From Glaciecola sp049650345 (GTDB lineage: Bacteria; Pseudomonadota; Gammaproteobacteria; Enterobacterales; Alteromonadaceae): a DNA stretch of 64,000 bases. Positions 45,511 to 54,803 of this stretch are shown one piece after another. The notes under the pieces are model-generated. The model saw nothing but the letters and a program-made list of their open reading frames with translations, was not told where the DNA came from and did no database searches. Within the stretch, counting starts at the first letter, position 1; each line of letters starts with the position of its first letter. Position numbers and translations under genes: made by a program. The stretch is taken from contig JBARZY010000122.1 in NCBI GenBank assembly GCA_049650345.1, forward strand, positions 11,997 through 75,996, written 5' to 3'.

Positions 45511-45642
45511 TGATACTCACTTGTGAATTATCGTTCTAAAAAGTAGAACGTATATAGCGAAAATTAGCAGTTTTTATTCGTTATTCTTAATGCTTTAATT
45601 AAGCCATTGAATCAAAACACACAATTGTTAAAGGAAAGTATT

Positions 45643-46626
45643 ATGGGTTTATTAGTAGAAGGTCAATGGCAAGACCAATGGTACGACACTAAAAAGTCAA
45701 ATGGCAAGTTTGTTCGTCAAGACTCTATGTTTAGGCATCAAATTAGCACTCATTCTGATAGTGAGTTTACGCCTGAGTCGGGCCGCTATCATTTATATGT
45801 TTCCTTAGCCTGTCCTTGGGCGCATCGAACGTTAATCTTTAGAAAGTTAAAAGGGTTAACGGCCCATATTAGTGTATCGGTAGTGAGCCCAGACATGCTA
45901 GACAAAGGCTGGCAATTTGGCAAAACCTATAACAGTGATGAAGCAACAACCGAGGACCACTTGTTTGATTTTTCTCATATGCATCAGGTTTATACAAAAG
46001 ACACGCCCGACATTACGTCAAGGGTAACGGTACCGGTATTGTTTGATAAACACACAAACAAAATTGTGAACAATGAATCGTCAGAGATCATTCGCATTTT
46101 TAATTCGGCTTTCAATGAGCTAACCGGTAATCACGTCGACTATTATCCATCACACTTACAAGCTGAAATTGACCAGATTAATGACTTTGTATATCCGAAT
46201 ATCAACAACGGCGTATACAAGGCAGGGTTTGCCACTACGCAGACTGCTTACGAAGAGGCACTTAACAGTTTATTTGGGGCACTTGATACCTTAGAAGAAA
46301 AACTAACTAATCAGCGTTATTTAGCGGGTAACACATTAACAGAAGCAGACTGGCGCTTATTTACCACCTTGATCAGGTTTGATCCTGTGTATGTGGGCCA
46401 CTTTAAATGTAACTTAAAACAAATTGCCCAGTATCCGGCGTTGTGGGCCTATGTGCGTGAGCTATACCAAATAGAAGGAGTAGCTGAAACGGTTAATTTT
46501 GAACATATTAAACGCCATTACTATTTCAGTCACACTATGATTAATCCTACTCAAGTAATTCCTGTGGGACCTGAGCTTAATTTGCTTGAACCCCATGGAC
46601 GTGAGCACCTAAGCGCTAAGGAGTAA
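45643..46626 (+). CDS. yqjG: Glutathionyl-hydroquinone reductase (YqjG family)
   Basis: Xi-class glutathione transferase that removes glutathione from glutathionyl-hydroquinones. 327 aa from ATG 45643, which follows AAAGGAAAG; a TTG at 45607 is in frame but unneeded. The active-site Cys57 is in SLACPWAHRTL, and the C-terminal all-helical domain is present. Pirin starts 5 bp later, with its ribosome site inside the end of this gene. The two are likely co-transcribed. Confidence 0.93.
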   Translation: MGLLVEGQWQDQWYDTKKSNGKFVRQDSMFRHQISTHSDSEFTPESGRYHLYVSLACPWAHRTLIFRKLKGLTAHISVSVVSPDMLDKGWQFGKTYNSDEATTEDHLFDFSHMHQVYTKDTPDITSRVTVPVLFDKHTNKIVNNESSEIIRIFNSAFNELTGNHVDYYPSHLQAEIDQINDFVYPNINNGVYKAGFATTQTAYEEALNSLFGALDTLEEKLTNQRYLAGNTLTEADWRLFTTLIRFDPVYVGHFKCNLKQIAQYPALWAYVRELYQIEGVAETVNFEHIKRHYYFSHTMINPTQVIPVGPELNLLEPHGREHLSAKE

Positions 46627-46631
46627 TATAA

Positions 46632-47456
46632 ATGACAACAGTTACCCAAATTGTAAGTGGCAGAGCGGCATCAGATGGTGCCGGTGTAAAACTTAAACGT
46701 GTATTAGGTCAACCAGCCTTAACACGCTTGGATCCATTTTTGATGCTTGATGAGTTTGGCTCTGATACTCCAGCAGATTATTTAGCCGGATTTCCTCCCC
46801 ATCCTCATCGCGGCTTCCAAACGGTTACTTACATGCTTAACGGTAAAATGGGCCACAAAGATTCTGTTGGCAACCAGGGCGTAATTGAAGACGGCGGTTT
46901 ACAATGGATGAATGCTGGCAAAGGTATCATTCACGAAGAAATGCCTCAGCAAACAGAAGGGCTGATGCGCGGATTTCAGTTGTGGGTAAACTTACCGGCA
47001 AGTGAAAAAATGTCTGAGCCTGCCTATTACGATATAAAAAGTGCTGACATTAACGAAGTCAACATAGGCCAACAATCAAAGGCTAGAGTGCTTGCGGGGG
47101 AGCTAAATGGCGTAGCCGGGGCAGTAACGACACAAGCTGTTAAACCACAATTTTACGATTTACATTTAGTTAACAACGAAAATATAATTATTAGTGTGGA
47201 TAAAACCCATAACGCATTTATTTATGTGTATGAAGGCGAAATATTGGTGGCTGATCGTACGCTTGTTAAAGGTCAACTGGCGACTCTAAATTTGTCTACA
47301 GAGCTTAATATTAAAAGCACTCAGCATGCCAAAGCAATTTTTGTAAGTGGTAAACCAATTGGCGAACCAATTGTGCAATATGGGCCTTTTGTCATGAATT
47401 CACAAACAGAGATTGAACAAGCGATTGAAGATTTTAGAGCAAATCGCTTAGCATAA
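46632..47456 (+). CDS. Pirin family protein
   Basis: 274-aa bicupin. Metal-binding residues are visible in PPHPHRGFQT and in GKGIIHEEMPQ. Some bacterial pirins (YhhW) act as quercetin dioxygenases; others bind pyruvate dehydrogenase. It directly follows yqjG, which suggests a shared role in quinone or phenolic detoxification (inference). A hairpin follows. Confidence 0.92.
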   Translation: MTTVTQIVSGRAASDGAGVKLKRVLGQPALTRLDPFLMLDEFGSDTPADYLAGFPPHPHRGFQTVTYMLNGKMGHKDSVGNQGVIEDGGLQWMNAGKGIIHEEMPQQTEGLMRGFQLWVNLPASEKMSEPAYYDIKSADINEVNIGQQSKARVLAGELNGVAGAVTTQAVKPQFYDLHLVNNENIIISVDKTHNAFIYVYEGEILVADRTLVKGQLATLNLSTELNIKSTQHAKAIFVSGKPIGEPIVQYGPFVMNSQTEIEQAIEDFRANRLA

Positions 47457-47477
47457 AGATTCATTGGGTCATAATCG

Positions 47478-47499
47478 AGGCGCGCTGTTACGTGCGCCT
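47478..47499 (+). terminator. Hairpin after pirin gene
   Basis: AGGCGCGC and GTGCGCCT form an 8-bp stem with one G-T pair and a 6-nt loop, followed by a short T/A-rich stretch. A probable weak terminator of the yqjG-pirin unit. Confidence 0.55.
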
Positions 47500-47510
47500 T
47501 ATATATTTGT

Positions 47511-47572
47511 ACGTAGATTTATTGTTTTGGACGTAGATTAACGATTTTAATTTTTAAGTGCTTTGCTATACT
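47511..47572 (+). promoter_or_regulatory. Candidate cpsG promoter with 9-bp direct repeats
   Basis: ACGTAGATT occurs at 47511-47519 and 47531-47539, start to start exactly 20 bp, close to two helix turns. It lies upstream of a good extended -10 (TGCTATACT, with TATACT at 47567-47572). The repeats would centre about 42 and 62 bp before the likely transcription start, where activators bind. The protein is unknown. Confidence 0.45.
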
Positions 47573-47618
47573 CTAATTATCCCCAATATTGTAATTACAC
47601 TTCATCATTAAAAGTATT

Positions 47619-49073
47619 ATGCCAAAAATTACCTGTTTTAAAGCCTACGATATTCGTGGCGAGCTATTGTCTCAACTAAATGAAAATGTTGTATACCGCG
47701 TTGGTCGTGCATTTGCTGAATTTTTATCGGCTAAAACTGTGGTTGTAGGCGCCGATGCCAGAAAAACCTCATTGCCGTTAAAGCTAGCACTAAGTGCCGG
47801 TATTATAGACGGGGGAGCTAAAGTTTCTGATATTGGTGCAGCGGGCACTGAAGAAATTTATTTTGCAACCAAACATCTTGGCGTTGACGGCGGCATAGAA
47901 GTGACCGCAAGTCACAATCCAATTAATTATAATGGCATGAAAATGGTGAAGAGTGGCTCTGTGCCCATTAGTGGCGACACCGGTTTACATGCAATTAGAG
48001 AATTAGCTGAATCATACAATGATGATGACGTTACCCAGCGCATAGCGCACTATTCAGATAATCAGTTAGTGACTGACGATGCATTCATTAACGGTGAGCA
48101 CTCAATAAAAGAAGCCTTGTTATTAGAAAGCGCTCAATATCAGCGCATCAGTTGTGTAAACGATTATGTATTGCACCTAAATGAATATTTAGATGTGAGC
48201 AAACTTACCCCATTAAAGTTAGTGGTCAACTCGGGCAACGGCAGTGCAGGGCACATAGTTGATGCCATAGAGTTATTCTTTAAACACCAAAACGTACCTG
48301 TTGAATTCATAAAAGTACATCATGAAGCAGATGGTAATTTCCCCAACGGTATTCCAAACCCACTTTTACCTGAAAATAGGGCCGATACGGCAAAGGCGGT
48401 TATTGAAAACAACGCTAACATGGGAATTGCTTGGGACGGTGACTTTGACCGTTGTTTCTTGTTTGATGAAAACGGTGAGTTTATTGAGGGTTACTATATT
48501 GTAGGGCTGTTGGCACAGGCGTTTTTAGACAAAAACAAAGGCGCTAAAATTATCTATGACCCTCGTGTATATTGGAATACGCAAGACATAGTAGAAAGTG
48601 CAGGTGGACGACCCATTAAATCTAAAACCGGTCACGCATTTATTAAAGAGCGTATGCGTAAAGAAGATGCGGTGTATGGTGGCGAAATGAGTGCGCATCA
48701 TTACTTCAGAGACTTTGCATATTGTGATTCAGGTATGATCCCTTGGTTGCTAGTGGCTGAGTTATTATGTAAAACCAAGCAGCCTTTATCAGAACTTGTC
48801 AAATCGCGTATAGCATTGTTTCCATCTTCGGGCGAGATTAACTACAAAGTAGCCGATGCGGGCGAGACCATTAAGAAAATTGTGTCACATTACGAAAATG
48901 AAGCCGAGCTGATTGATAAGACCGATGGTATTGGGATGGAGTTTGGTACATGGCGGTTTAATTTACGTAAATCAAACACTGAGCCGGTTATTCGTTTGAA
49001 TGTTGAAAGTCGCAATGACGAAGCGCTTATGCAAGCTAAAACAGAAGAGATTGAAGCCTTAATCAAGGCGTAA
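47619..49073 (+). CDS. cpsG: Phosphomannomutase/phosphoglucomutase
   Basis: 484-aa alpha-D-phosphohexomutase of the CpsG/ManB type, converting mannose-6-phosphate to mannose-1-phosphate for GDP-mannose and surface polysaccharide. KAYDIRGEL at the N-terminus, the phosphoserine Ser98 in TASHNP, the metal loop DGDFDR and the C-terminal RKSNTEPVIRLNV are present. Distinct from glmM at 7196, to which it is only distantly related. It is not in a polysaccharide cluster in this window. Confidence 0.92.
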   Translation: MPKITCFKAYDIRGELLSQLNENVVYRVGRAFAEFLSAKTVVVGADARKTSLPLKLALSAGIIDGGAKVSDIGAAGTEEIYFATKHLGVDGGIEVTASHNPINYNGMKMVKSGSVPISGDTGLHAIRELAESYNDDDVTQRIAHYSDNQLVTDDAFINGEHSIKEALLLESAQYQRISCVNDYVLHLNEYLDVSKLTPLKLVVNSGNGSAGHIVDAIELFFKHQNVPVEFIKVHHEADGNFPNGIPNPLLPENRADTAKAVIENNANMGIAWDGDFDRCFLFDENGEFIEGYYIVGLLAQAFLDKNKGAKIIYDPRVYWNTQDIVESAGGRPIKSKTGHAFIKERMRKEDAVYGGEMSAHHYFRDFAYCDSGMIPWLLVAELLCKTKQPLSELVKSRIALFPSSGEINYKVADAGETIKKIVSHYENEAELIDKTDGIGMEFGTWRFNLRKSNTEPVIRLNVESRNDEALMQAKTEEIEALIKA

Positions 49074-49116
49074 TTATGTGTAGATAATGCATTGTTGTGA
49101 GTAAAAAATTGTGACT

Positions 49117-49154
49117 AAAAAACGCGATGGCTAGTAGCAGCATCGCGTTTTTTT
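49117..49154. terminator. Intrinsic terminator after cpsG, bidirectional
   Basis: AAAAAACGCGATG and CATCGCGTTTTTT form a perfect 13-bp stem with an 11-nt loop. The A and T flanks allow it to stop transcripts of cpsG from one side and of the DUF3429 gene from the other. Confidence 0.88.
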
Positions 49155-49181
49155 ATGTTTACAGTGTTAGGTGACGGGTGT

Positions 49182-49598
49182 TTATATGTAGGCCATGATT
49201 AAATGGCTCGCTACTACTACTGTGGTAAGAATGGTTCGTAAGGTTGTATAGTCAAGCAATATGTCTTTTTCAAGGGCTAAGGTATATTTGTCATACATTA
49301 AAATACCAATGTAAGCGACCGACAATGCACTGAATAAAGCTGGGCCTTCTAAAACAATAAGGCTCAACCACCCCACAATACTTGGTAGCATCGCGATATA
49401 CAATTGGTGATTGTTACGACGATTTTGTAAAGCATCTAACCAATGAATGCCACCAAAGAATGACAATATGATTGCTGAGTACTGTACAAAATAGATATAA
49501 GCCTGATATTCATTTAGTACATCTAACAACACTAGTAAGGGAATACCAATAAAGGGTAGTAAACCTAAATAGCCAAGTAACTTTGCTGAGTTATGCAT
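49182..49598 (-). CDS. DUF3429 family membrane protein
   Basis: 138-aa protein with four or five hydrophobic helices. The sequence LGYLGLLPFIGIP and the FFGGIHWLDAL stretch are typical of DUF3429, a family of small inner-membrane proteins of unknown function that occurs widely in marine gammaproteobacteria. It is convergent with cpsG and downstream of gltA, but separated from gltA by a terminator. Confidence 0.8.
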   Translation of the reverse strand: MHNSAKLLGYLGLLPFIGIPLLVLLDVLNEYQAYIYFVQYSAIILSFFGGIHWLDALQNRRNNHQLYIAMLPSIVGWLSLIVLEGPALFSALSVAYIGILMYDKYTLALEKDILLDYTTLRTILTTVVVASHLIMAYI

Positions 49599-49641
49599 AA
49601 TCGATAGCGTCCAAATTGGGTAAAGAAGCGTAAATTAAAGA

Positions 49642-49670
49642 TAAAAAAATAGCGCGAAATCGCGCTATTT
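49642..49670 (-). terminator. Intrinsic terminator of gltA
   Basis: Read on the minus strand, AAATAGCGCG and CGCGCTATTT make a 10-bp stem with loop ATTT, followed by a run of T. It lies 20 bp beyond the gltA stop. Confidence 0.88.
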
Positions 49671-49689
49671 TAAAAAAACGTTTTACGTT

Positions 49690-50970
49690 TTACTTTTTTA
49701 TTGGTGTATAAGGACGCTTACTTTCACCAGTGTATAATTGGCGAGGACGACCTATTTTTTGACCCGGTTGGCTCAGCATTTCATGCCAATGTGATATCCA
49801 ACCTACTGTTCTTGCAAGCGCAAAGATACAAGTAAACATGTTAGTAGGAATACCAATAGCGCTCAATACGATACCCGAGTAGAAATCAACGTTAGGGAAT
49901 AATTTCTTCTCAGCAAAGTATGGGTCGCTCAATGCGATGCGTTCTAGCTCCATTGCTACTTCTAACAATGGGTTTTTAACTTTAAGCTCTGCCAATACTT
50001 CGTGACAGCTTTCACGCATTACCGTTGCACGTGGGTCGTGGTTTTTGTAAACGCGGTGACCAAATCCCATTAAGCGGAATGGGTCATTTTTGTCTTTAGC
50101 ACGCGCTATGAACTCAGGAATACGATCAACAGAACCGATTTCTTCTAGCATCTGCAAACACGCTTCGTTTGCACCGCCGTGAGCAGGTCCCCATAATGAC
50201 GCTACACCAGCAGCGATACACGCGTAAGGGTTAGCACCTGAAGAGCCGGCTAAACGCACGGTAGACGTAGACGCATTTTGCTCGTGGTCAGCATGTAATA
50301 TGAAAATTCTATCCATAGCGCGTTCAACGGCAGGACTAATTTCGTATTTCTCTGCTGGTACAGAAAACATCATATTTAAGAAGTTTGCTGCGTAGCTTAA
50401 GTCGTTGCGAGGATAAACAAACGGCTGTCCAACGTTGTACTTATAGCACATTGCTACTAGCGTTGGCATTTTAGCAATAAGTCTGTGTGCCGAACGTTTG
50501 CGTTGGTCTGGGTCGGCAACGTCTAAATCACTGTGGTAAAACGATGACAACGCACCTACTGTGCCGCATAGCATCGCCATAGGGTGAGCATCGTTTCTGA
50601 AGCCATGGAAAAACATGTTTAGTTGCTCATGTACCATAGTGTGACGAGTTATTGTTTCTTTAAACTCGGTGTATTCGTCTGCAGTGGGCGCGCCACCATG
50701 TAGTAGCATGTGACATACTTCTAGGTAGTCAGAATCGCGCGCTAACTCTTCAATAGAGTAACCACGATGCAACAACACACCCTTAGCACCATCAATAAAG
50801 GTAATGGCTGACTCGCATGATCCAGTGGCCATAAAACCAGGGTCGAAGGTAAAGTATCCGTTGGCGCCTAACGCTCGTACATCAATAACAGGGTGACCCT
50901 CGGTGCCTTCCAAAATTGGAAGTTCGAGTTCCATATCGCCTGCTTTGAGGGTTGCGGTCTTATTTGACAT
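49690..50970 (-). CDS. gltA: Citrate synthase
   Basis: Condenses acetyl-CoA and oxaloacetate in the first TCA step. 426 aa, the length of the hexameric, NADH-regulated gram-negative type. The HEQNASTSTVR and GPAHGGANEA segments, the catalytic His region and GFGHRVYKNHDPR are all present. It is divergent from sdhCDAB across a 448-bp control region, the classical gammaproteobacterial layout. Confidence 0.98.
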   Translation of the reverse strand: MSNKTATLKAGDMELELPILEGTEGHPVIDVRALGANGYFTFDPGFMATGSCESAITFIDGAKGVLLHRGYSIEELARDSDYLEVCHMLLHGGAPTADEYTEFKETITRHTMVHEQLNMFFHGFRNDAHPMAMLCGTVGALSSFYHSDLDVADPDQRKRSAHRLIAKMPTLVAMCYKYNVGQPFVYPRNDLSYAANFLNMMFSVPAEKYEISPAVERAMDRIFILHADHEQNASTSTVRLAGSSGANPYACIAAGVASLWGPAHGGANEACLQMLEEIGSVDRIPEFIARAKDKNDPFRLMGFGHRVYKNHDPRATVMRESCHEVLAELKVKNPLLEVAMELERIALSDPYFAEKKLFPNVDFYSGIVLSAIGIPTNMFTCIFALARTVGWISHWHEMLSQPGQKIGRPRQLYTGESKRPYTPIKK

Positions 50971-51418
50971 TAAATAACTCTCCTAAGTTTGAGTATCCGC
51001 TTAAACGGAAAAAGTGCTAGTTTTGTTCATATTTGTGCACAAAATATTTAACACCTTCGCGAAAAGTGCCGATATTCTTCACTTAATCTACAGTGAAGTC
51101 AATTTAAATGCATATGTGTTCAATATATATTCTACATAACTTAATCATATTTTGGTCTGATAAATTGGCTATAAAGAAATGTTTACTACTAAAGTCCCAA
51201 TCCTTAAGTAGGCATTGCTATTCAGCGTTGAGGTTGATATATTCAAACCCGCTGAATTTAAAGGGATATTTAGACATATTTTGTCAATATTTCATTCACA
51301 AAAATTTAACAAGGCAGTTTTTTTGTTTTGATAAATATTTAACACACAACCACGCAATGCTGGATACACTATAAATAAAAATGTAACGGCACGCGTTCAA
51401 AATAGTAGGCGTTTTATT
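50971..51418. other. 448-bp gltA / sdhC control region
   Basis: Divergent regulatory region with no convincing gene. A short + frame at 51108-51374 (88 codons) has no family resemblance or ribosome site. In E. coli this region binds CRP, ArcA and Fur-linked RNAs; here I see the palindrome TTTGTGCACAAA near gltA and a very AT-rich part around 51260-51380, consistent with promoters, but I cannot assign sites to named regulators. Confidence 0.55.
51032..51043. promoter_or_regulatory. Palindrome upstream of gltA
   Basis: TTTGTGCACAAA is a perfect 12-bp palindrome, about 60 bp upstream of the gltA start. It shares the TGTG...CACA halves of CRP-like sites, but without the 6-bp spacer of the E. coli CRP site, so assignment is open. 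Confidence 0.35.
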
Positions 51419-51793
51419 GTGAAAAAACAAAGACCAGTCAATCTCGACTTGACCACAATCAAATTACCATCGGCGGGCAAAGCGTCTATATTGCACCGCA
51501 TTACCGGTGTTGCAATGTTCTTTGCATTACTTTTCGTTATTTGGGCTTGGGCAACTTCAGTAGCTTCTGCTGATGGTTTCGCACTGGTTACCGAATTAAT
51601 GAACGGTTTTGTTGGCAAATTTGTTGCCATAGGTACCCTGTCTGCATTTTCTTTTCATCTTATTGGCGGTTTACGCCATGTAGTTATGGACATGGGCTAC
51701 TGGGAAGAGTTGCAATCAGGCAATACTAGTGCAAACGTTGCAATAGGCTTGTGGATTGTAGTGACCATTGCAATTGCAGGAGTGTTAATATGA
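51419..51793 (+). CDS. sdhC: Succinate dehydrogenase cytochrome b556 subunit
   Basis: 124-aa membrane anchor of complex II with three helices. The N-terminal RPVNLDLTTIKLPSAGKASIL and the IGGLRHVVMD stretch (heme and quinone site region) are typical. It starts at GTG 51419, about 9 nt after AGG. Its stop overlaps the start of sdhD by 4 bp (ATGA). Confidence 0.96.
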   Translation: MKKQRPVNLDLTTIKLPSAGKASILHRITGVAMFFALLFVIWAWATSVASADGFALVTELMNGFVGKFVAIGTLSAFSFHLIGGLRHVVMDMGYWEELQSGNTSANVAIGLWIVVTIAIAGVLI

Positions 51794-52137
51794 TTTCAAA
51801 TCACGCATCAATAAAACGTAACGGTATACAAGATTATGTGACCTTGCGTGCATCAGCAGCAGTTATCACGGTATTCGCTGCCTACATGCTGTACTTCTTT
51901 ATTTCCACCCCGACCATAACCTTTGAGGTGTGGCAGGGTTTATTTGCATCAATATATATGAAAGCATTTACGATGGCGGCCTTGGTTGCAATCATGATGC
52001 ACGTACGCATTGGCTTATGGCAGGTGCTTACTGATTATGTCAAGGCGCACAAATTGCGCACCGCGTTGCAGTTTGTTTTGAATCTAATCGCTTTTGCTTA
52101 CGTAGCGGTTGGTCTTTTCGTATTGTTGGGAGTTTAA
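51790..52137 (+). CDS. sdhD: Succinate dehydrogenase membrane anchor subunit
   Basis: 115-aa second membrane anchor, three helices (about 21-41, 55-77 and 90-112). GIQDYVTLRASAAVIT near the N-terminus and the MHVRIGLWQVLTDY stretch match SdhD. The ATG at 51790 overlaps the sdhC stop, so the two are translationally coupled. It ends one base before the sdhA start. Confidence 0.95.
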   Translation: MISNHASIKRNGIQDYVTLRASAAVITVFAAYMLYFFISTPTITFEVWQGLFASIYMKAFTMAALVAIMMHVRIGLWQVLTDYVKAHKLRTALQFVLNLIAFAYVAVGLFVLLGV

Positions 52138-52138
52138 T

Positions 52139-53911
52139 ATGACCTTACCTGTTCATGAGTTTGATGCAGTAGTAATAGGCGCTGGTGGTGCTGGAATGCG
52201 CGCAGCGTTGCAAATATCAGAATCTGGTCGTTCGTGTGCGTTGTTGTCAAAAGTATTTCCTACACGTTCACACACCGTATCAGCGCAAGGCGGTATAACC
52301 GTAGCGCTGGGTAATTCCCATGAAGATAATTGGGAATGGCACATGTATGATACCGTTAAAGGGTCTGATTACATCGGTGATCAAGAAGCTATAGAATATA
52401 TGTGTAAAACCGGTCCTGAAGCCATTATTGAAATGGAAAACATGGGCTTACCCTTTTCACGTACCGACGACGGTCGCGTTTATCAGCGTCCATTTGGCGG
52501 ACAATCTAAAAACTTCGGTGGCGAGCAAGCCGCACGTACTGCAGCTGCAGCTGACCGTACTGGTCACGCACTATTACATTTGTTGTATCAACAAAATGTG
52601 AAAAACAAAACCAAAGTGTTTTCAGAGTGGTACGCACTCGATTTAGTCAAAAACCAGCAAGGTCAAGTAGTAGGTTGTACCGCTATTGACATTGAAACTG
52701 GTGAAGTAGTGTATTTCAAATCAAAGGCTGTTGTATTAGCTACTGGTGGTGCAGGGCGTATATACGCTTCTACCACAAATGCTCACATTAACACTGGTGA
52801 TGGTGTTGGTATGGCATTGCGTGCTGGTGCACCGGTGCAAGACATGGAAATGTGGCAGTTCCACCCTACGGGTATTGCTGGTGCCGGTACCTTGGTAACC
52901 GAAGGTTGCCGTGGTGAAGGTGGTTACTTATTGAATAAAGACGGCGAGCGTTTCATGGAGCGTTATGCGCCAAATGCGAAAGACCTAGCTGGTCGTGACG
53001 TAGTTGCACGTTCAATGATGACCGAAATTCGTGAAGGTCGTGGTTGTGAAGGCCCTTGGGGCACGCACATTAAACTTAAACTAGACCATCTTGGTAAAGA
53101 CGTACTTGAGTCTCGCTTACCTGGTATTCTTGAATTGTCTCGTACATTTGCACACGTAGATCCAGTAAAAGAGCCCATTCCGGTTATACCTACATGTCAC
53201 TATATGATGGGAGGTATCCCAACTAACGTTGATGGTCAGGTTATTCAAATTGATAAAGACGGCAACGAGACACCGATGGATGGCTTGTTTGCATGTGGTG
53301 AAATTGCTTGTGTATCTGTACACGGCGCAAACCGCTTAGGCGGTAACTCACTACTCGACTTGGTGGTATTTGGTCGTGCAACCGGTTTACACCTAGGTAA
53401 GAGTATTGACGAGATTGATGTTAAGTCAGATGCGTCACAAAGCGACTTAGACTTAGCTATGGCTCGTTTTAATCGTTGGGAATCGTCTGAGAAAGGCAAG
53501 GGTGAAGATCCGGTACAAATTAAGAAAGACATGCAAAAATGTATGCAGCTTAATTTCTCAGTATTCCGTGAAGGCGAAGCGATGGCCGAAGGCCTTAAAG
53601 AGCTAGCTGAAATCCGTGAGCGTTTGCAAAATGCTCGTTTGGACGATAAAAGTAGTGACTTTAACACTCAGCGTATTGAGTGCTTAGAGTTAGACAACTT
53701 AATGGAAACAGCCTATAGCACAGCGGTTGCAGCTAACTTTAGAACTGAAAGCCGCGGTGCCCACAGTCGATTCGATTTTCCTGAGCGTGACGATGACAAC
53801 TGGTTGTGTCACTCAGTATATGTACCTGAAAACGAATCAATGCGTAAGCGTGAAGTTAATATGGCGCCAAAAATTAGAGAGGCATTCCCTCCTAAAGCGC
53901 GTACATACTAA
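52139..53911 (+). CDS. sdhA: Succinate dehydrogenase flavoprotein subunit
   Basis: 590-aa FAD-binding catalytic subunit. The dinucleotide loop VIGAGGAGMRAAL, the FAD-linking His in RSHTVSAQGG and active-site segments (QFHPTG, ARSMMTE, HYMMGGI) are clear. The ATG at 52139 follows GGGAG; a longer frame from 52109 overlaps sdhD and is rejected. Confidence 0.98.
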   Translation: MTLPVHEFDAVVIGAGGAGMRAALQISESGRSCALLSKVFPTRSHTVSAQGGITVALGNSHEDNWEWHMYDTVKGSDYIGDQEAIEYMCKTGPEAIIEMENMGLPFSRTDDGRVYQRPFGGQSKNFGGEQAARTAAAADRTGHALLHLLYQQNVKNKTKVFSEWYALDLVKNQQGQVVGCTAIDIETGEVVYFKSKAVVLATGGAGRIYASTTNAHINTGDGVGMALRAGAPVQDMEMWQFHPTGIAGAGTLVTEGCRGEGGYLLNKDGERFMERYAPNAKDLAGRDVVARSMMTEIREGRGCEGPWGTHIKLKLDHLGKDVLESRLPGILELSRTFAHVDPVKEPIPVIPTCHYMMGGIPTNVDGQVIQIDKDGNETPMDGLFACGEIACVSVHGANRLGGNSLLDLVVFGRATGLHLGKSIDEIDVKSDASQSDLDLAMARFNRWESSEKGKGEDPVQIKKDMQKCMQLNFSVFREGEAMAEGLKELAEIRERLQNARLDDKSSDFNTQRIECLELDNLMETAYSTAVAANFRTESRGAHSRFDFPERDDDNWLCHSVYVPENESMRKREVNMAPKIREAFPPKARTY

Positions 53912-53925
53912 GAGGAGTATTAGCA

Positions 53926-54636
53926 ATGCAATTAGACTTTTCTATATACCGTTACAACCCAGACGTGGACGATGCACCACGCATGGTAGATTATTCTCTA
54001 GAGGTTGAAGAAGGCCAAGATATGATGGTGCTTGATGCACTGATTGCCCTTAAAGAAACCGATCCTACGTTGTCGTTTAGACGCTCATGCCGTGAAGGTG
54101 TGTGTGGCTCAGATGGCATGAACATGAACGGCAAAAATGGTCTAGCGTGCATTACACCATTGTCGGCATTGGGTAAAGGTAAGGTAGTGGTTCGTCCATT
54201 GCCAGGCCTACCCGTAGTGCGTGACCTTGTGGTAGACATGACACAATTTTATACGCAGTATGAAAAAATTAAGCCGTTTTTGATCAACGACGAGAAGCAG
54301 CCACCTGCGCGTGAGCACATTCAAATGCCTGAAGATAGAGCAAAATTAGACGGCTTGTACGAATGTATCTTGTGTGCATGTTGTTCAACATCTTGCCCAT
54401 CATTCTGGTGGAACCCAGATAAATTCATTGGTCCAGCAGGATTGTTGCATGCATATCGCTTCTTAATCGATAGCCGCGATACAGCAACTGATGAGCGTTT
54501 AAATGACTTAGACGATGCATTTAGCGTATTCAGATGTCACGGCATCATGAACTGCGTAAGTGTTTGTCCAAAAGGTTTGAACCCGACCAAAGCAATTGGT
54601 CAAATAAAATCAATGTTATTACAGAGAGCTGTGTAA
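53926..54636 (+). CDS. sdhB: Succinate dehydrogenase iron-sulfur subunit
   Basis: 236-aa subunit with three iron-sulfur clusters: the 2Fe-2S site CREGVCGSDGMNMNGKNGLAC, then CILCACCSTSCP and CHGIMNCVSVCPKG for the 4Fe-4S and 3Fe-4S clusters. AGGAG precedes its ATG. Last sdh gene; a terminator-like hairpin separates it from sucA. Confidence 0.98.
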   Translation: MQLDFSIYRYNPDVDDAPRMVDYSLEVEEGQDMMVLDALIALKETDPTLSFRRSCREGVCGSDGMNMNGKNGLACITPLSALGKGKVVVRPLPGLPVVRDLVVDMTQFYTQYEKIKPFLINDEKQPPAREHIQMPEDRAKLDGLYECILCACCSTSCPSFWWNPDKFIGPAGLLHAYRFLIDSRDTATDERLNDLDDAFSVFRCHGIMNCVSVCPKGLNPTKAIGQIKSMLLQRAV

Positions 54637-54671
54637 TTGATCACTGTAGTGCGTTTTTTGAACTAAATAAG

Positions 54672-54708
54672 AATAGCTATCCAGCAATGGATGGCTATTT
54701 TTTTATAT
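54672..54708 (+). terminator. Hairpin with T-run between sdhB and sucA
   Basis: ATAGCTATCC and GGATGGCTAT pair (one G-T) with a 6-nt loop, followed by TTTTTTTATATAA. An intrinsic terminator, possibly partial, that may lower sucAB transcription relative to sdh. Confidence 0.75.
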
Positions 54709-54803
54709 AATGATAAAAAAGCATACGACATTGGTTATATAAGATTTAAATTAAAAACTACATAGAATACAATACCGTTAATATCACTAATCAAGGCTAA
54801 ACG

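Noticed and set aside
51108..51374. 88-codon frame in the gltA-sdhC region
   Set aside because: No ribosome site or family resemblance, and a composition like AT-rich non-coding DNA in a known regulatory region.
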